Source of the DNA: CAZJDM01 sp964544765
Lineage (GTDB): Bacteria > Bdellovibrionota_B > Oligoflexia > CAYFLR01
Length of the DNA stretch: 6,124 bases
Direction: 5' to 3'
Assembly (NCBI GenBank): GCA_964544765.1
Contig: CAZJDM010000220.1
Span: 1 to 6,124 of the forward strand
Shown: piece by piece, positions 4,365 to 6,124 of the stretch
Layout: the number at the start of each line of letters is the position of its first letter
How positions within the stretch are numbered: the first letter of the stretch is position 1
Position numbers and translations under genes: made by a program
Notes under the pieces: model-generated
What the model was told of the DNA's origin: nothing
The model's input: the letters and a program-made list of their open reading frames with translations, nothing else
Database searches by the model: none

Positions 4365-5098
4365 TTATCACTCGGATAGAATCGATAAATACATTCCTTC
4401 ATTTCTCTAACGGCTTTTTCTATACCAATCATCAAGGCTTGACCTATAATAGCATGACCAATATTATATTCTCTAATTACGGGTATACTTAATAAAGGTT
4501 GAATATTTTGTAAATGTAAACCATGACCGGCATATACCTTTAAGCCAATGTTGTTGCCGTTATTGGCGCTTTCTTTTATTTTATCAAATTCTCTGTTTAA
4601 GCCTTCAGGAGTTACTTCATTCGCATAAGTTCCTGTGTGGATTTCAATGGCATGAGCGCCAAATTCTCGGGCTAAATGAACTTGATCCAGATCTGGATCA
4701 ATAAATAAGCTAACAGTAATATCTGCTTCCTTTAGTTCATTTATTGTCTTAATTGTCTTATCACTGTCCTTTTTTAAATCAAGTCCTCCTTCGGTAGTTT
4801 TTTCTTCTCTCTTTTCAGGGACAAGAGTTGTCATATCAGGACGATTTTTTTTGGCTATAGCTATCATTTCATCGGTAACAGCCATTTCTAAATTTAGTCG
4901 GGTTTTTACAGTTTGCCTTAATAATTGAAGGTCGCGATCTATAATATGCCTACGGTCTTCACGTAAGTGAATGGTGATTTGATCCGCACCTCCCAATTCA
5001 GCCAAAACTGCAGCATATAGGGGGTCAGGGTAAGTGGTCCCACGGGAATTTCTTATAGTTGCAACATGATCAATATTTACTCCTAATTTAGGATACAT
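4361..5098 (-). CDS. pdxJ: pyridoxine 5'-phosphate synthase
   Basis: PdxJ (EC 2.6.99.2) condenses 3-amino-2-oxopropyl phosphate with 1-deoxy-D-xylulose 5-phosphate to form pyridoxine 5'-phosphate, the ring-closing step of the DXP-dependent vitamin B6 pathway. The 245-residue TIM-barrel protein has full family length. Conserved blocks are GVNIDHVATIRNSRG (6-20), TIHLREDRRHI (42-52), NLEMAV (69-74), LVPEKREEKTTEGGLD (92-107), SLFIDPD (130-136), AIEIHTGTYA (150-159), KVYAGHGL (187-194) and NIGHAIIG (212-219). Catalytic-site residues such as His44, Arg46, His51, Glu71 and His192 are in place. Tyr189 replaces the Asn found before AGHGL in E. coli PdxJ. GGAG lies 7 nt before the ATG at 5098. The gene follows glmM by 65 nt and overlaps tsaE by 4 nt. 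Confidence 0.96.
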   Translation of the reverse strand: MYPKLGVNIDHVATIRNSRGTTYPDPLYAAVLAELGGADQITIHLREDRRHIIDRDLQLLRQTVKTRLNLEMAVTDEMIAIAKKNRPDMTTLVPEKREEKTTEGGLDLKKDSDKTIKTINELKEADITVSLFIDPDLDQVHLAREFGAHAIEIHTGTYANEVTPEGLNREFDKIKESANNGNNIGLKVYAGHGLHLQNIQPLLSIPVIREYNIGHAIIGQALMIGIEKAVREMKECIYRFYPSDK

Positions 5099-5105
5099 AA
5101 TTATT

Positions 5106-5139
5106 CTCCAATTTTATAAAATTTTGGTAAGAAAACCAA
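5106..5139 (-). promoter_or_regulatory. alternative small hairpins in the pdxJ leader
   Basis: In the glmM-pdxJ gap, read on the minus strand, TTGGT (5139-5135) can pair with ACCAA (5128-5124). The CCAA of that second arm (5127-5124) can instead pair with TTGG at 5111-5108, whose GG belongs to the pdxJ Shine-Dalgarno GGAG (5109-5106). Between them lies a perfect 14-bp AT palindrome, AATTTTATAAAATT (5110-5123). The pairings are mutually exclusive, so ribosome access could in principle be modulated. All stems are short and AT-rich, hence low confidence. No known riboswitch class is recognised. Confidence 0.2.
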
Positions 5140-5163
5140 TCGACCTTTTAGTTTATAGTTGTT

Positions 5164-6124
5164 TCACAAATGTTTCTTAGCTAATTCAGATAGGTAATTT
5201 GCTTGGTCCGTTATATATTCTTCGTCTTTACCCTCAACAAGAATACGTAATAATTTCTCTGTTCCAGAGTACCTTAGAAAAACCCGTCCGTTTGTCCCCA
5301 GTTTTTTTTCTAGAGATTTAATAGATTTTGATATTTCTGGGACTTTCATAAAATCTTTACGACTTTTAACAACCACATTTAAAAGTATTTGCGGCACAGA
5401 TTGCATTATTGACGAAAGTTCGCTTAACGGTTGTTTTTTTCTTAACATTATCTCCAATATTTTTAAACTGGCCAATATGCCATCTCCCGTTGTATTGGAA
5501 TCTAAGAAAATCAAATGTCCAGAGTTCTCTCCTCCCAGGTTATAACCCCTTTTTAACATGTGTTCAACCACGTAACGGTCCCCTACCTTGACTCTTGTAA
5601 CCTTGATGTTATTGGATTTTAGGCAAATATCCAATCCAATATTGCTCATAACAGTGGTTACAACGGTATTCTTTGCTAATGTTTTTCTTTCTTTCATATA
5701 TTTGGCGCATATTGCCATTAGATGATCACCATCAATTATAGTGCCCTTTTCATCAACTACAATTAACCTGTCAGCATCTCCATCTAAAGCAATTCCTAGA
5801 TCTGCTTTATAAAGAAGTACTTTTTCTTGTATGGCTTTAGGATGCAGTGCACCGCAATTCTCATTTATATTTACTCCATTAGGATTGTTACCAATAATAA
5901 AAACTTCGGCTCCCAGTTCTTCAAATACTTTGGGTGCAACTTTGTATGAGGCTCCATGGGCGCAATCTAATACAATTCTAATTCCATCCAAGGCTAAATC
6001 CTTTGGAAAAGATTCTTTTAAGAAAACCGCATATTGGCCAATGGCATCATCAATTCTTCTGGCTCGACCTATATTTTGATGAGAAACTAACTTTTTAGAT
6101 AGATTCTCGTTGTCCATTAATTTT
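5164..6124 (-). CDS. glmM: phosphoglucosamine mutase, C-terminal two thirds
   Basis: GlmM (EC 5.4.2.10) converts glucosamine-6-phosphate to glucosamine-1-phosphate on the way to UDP-GlcNAc for peptidoglycan and lipopolysaccharide. The frame is open to the window edge: codons Lys and Leu precede the ATG at 6117 and align with the family, so that ATG is internal. About 130 residues, including the catalytic phosphoserine loop, lie outside. Numbered from that Met, the visible signatures are the metal-binding DGDADR (112-117), VKVGDRYV (177-183), the sugar-binding GGENSGH (195-201), TTGDGI (209-214) and the phosphate-binding RYSGTE (282-287). Lys288 follows where many homologues have Pro. The stop is TGA at 5166-5164. 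It is the first visible gene of a leftward glmM-pdxJ-tsaE cluster. In many bacteria cdaA and a YbbR-domain gene precede glmM, which cannot be checked here. Confidence 0.96.
   Translation of the reverse strand, partial: KLMDNENLSKKLVSHQNIGRARRIDDAIGQYAVFLKESFPKDLALDGIRIVLDCAHGASYKVAPKVFEELGAEVFIIGNNPNGVNINENCGALHPKAIQEKVLLYKADLGIALDGDADRLIVVDEKGTIIDGDHLMAICAKYMKERKTLAKNTVVTTVMSNIGLDICLKSNNIKVTRVKVGDRYVVEHMLKRGYNLGGENSGHLIFLDSNTTGDGILASLKILEIMLRKKQPLSELSSIMQSVPQILLNVVVKSRKDFMKVPEISKSIKSLEKKLGTNGRVFLRYSGTEKLLRILVEGKDEEYITDQANYLSELAKKHL

Noticed and set aside
5409..5591. 60-codon plus-strand frame opposite glmM
   Set aside because: Shadow of the conserved glmM frame with no independent support.
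5831..6079. 82-codon plus-strand frame opposite glmM
   Set aside because: It is fully antisense to well-conserved glmM coding sequence, with no ribosome binding site or recognisable protein.
6115..6117. ATG at 6117 as the start of glmM
   Set aside because: The frame continues upstream to the window edge, and the encoded sequence aligns with the middle of GlmM, so the Met is internal.

Overview
This is a low-GC bacterial chromosomal segment (about one third G+C by eye) made mostly of housekeeping genes, with several short unassigned genes between them. A lipoprotein with a clean lipobox points to a Gram-negative-type envelope. The order glmM-pdxJ-tsaE recalls the glmM/pdxJ clusters of Deltaproteobacteria and Bdellovibrionota. 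A low-GC member of Bdellovibrionota (Bacteriovorax-like) is my best guess, but it is an inference and only moderately supported. I saw no mobile element, CRISPR array, rRNA or tRNA.

Left part (1-765, minus strand): the first 13 codons of an unidentified gene run off the left edge behind a good Shine-Dalgarno. About 130 bases without a convincing gene separate it from an unassigned, basic, probably exported 181-residue protein with a very strong ribosome binding site. A 48-bp gap then separates that gene from a divergent plus-strand cluster.

Middle (766-2579, plus strand): a compact, probably co-transcribed trio. It holds a 113-residue protein with a hydrophobic segment at each end, shikimate kinase (aroK) with an N-terminal extension, and a MEMO1-family protein (AmmeMemoRadiSam protein B). 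Gaps are 16 and 25 nt. Next comes a 220-nt interval. Its minus strand carries a short reading frame with two CxxC knuckles (possible zinc-binding microprotein, uncertain), and its right end carries the leader of the next gene. A 337-residue lipoprotein with a Pro/Ala-rich linker, a charged helix, clustered cysteines and a glycine-rich C-terminus follows (2800-3813). It ends in three consecutive hairpins, the last being a classical intrinsic terminator.

Right part (6124-3888, minus strand): glmM (5' end outside the window), pdxJ and tsaE read leftwards as one probable operon. pdxJ and tsaE overlap by 4 nt, and the end of tsaE lies inside the opposing lipoprotein terminator. The products serve peptidoglycan precursor synthesis (glucosamine-1-phosphate), vitamin B6 synthesis and tRNA t6A modification. 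They share a transcript, not a pathway.

Nothing here amounts to a clear new multi-gene system. The items most worth a second look are the antisense CxxC frame, the Cys/Gly-rich lipoprotein, the triple-hairpin convergent 3' end, and the unassigned exported proteins.
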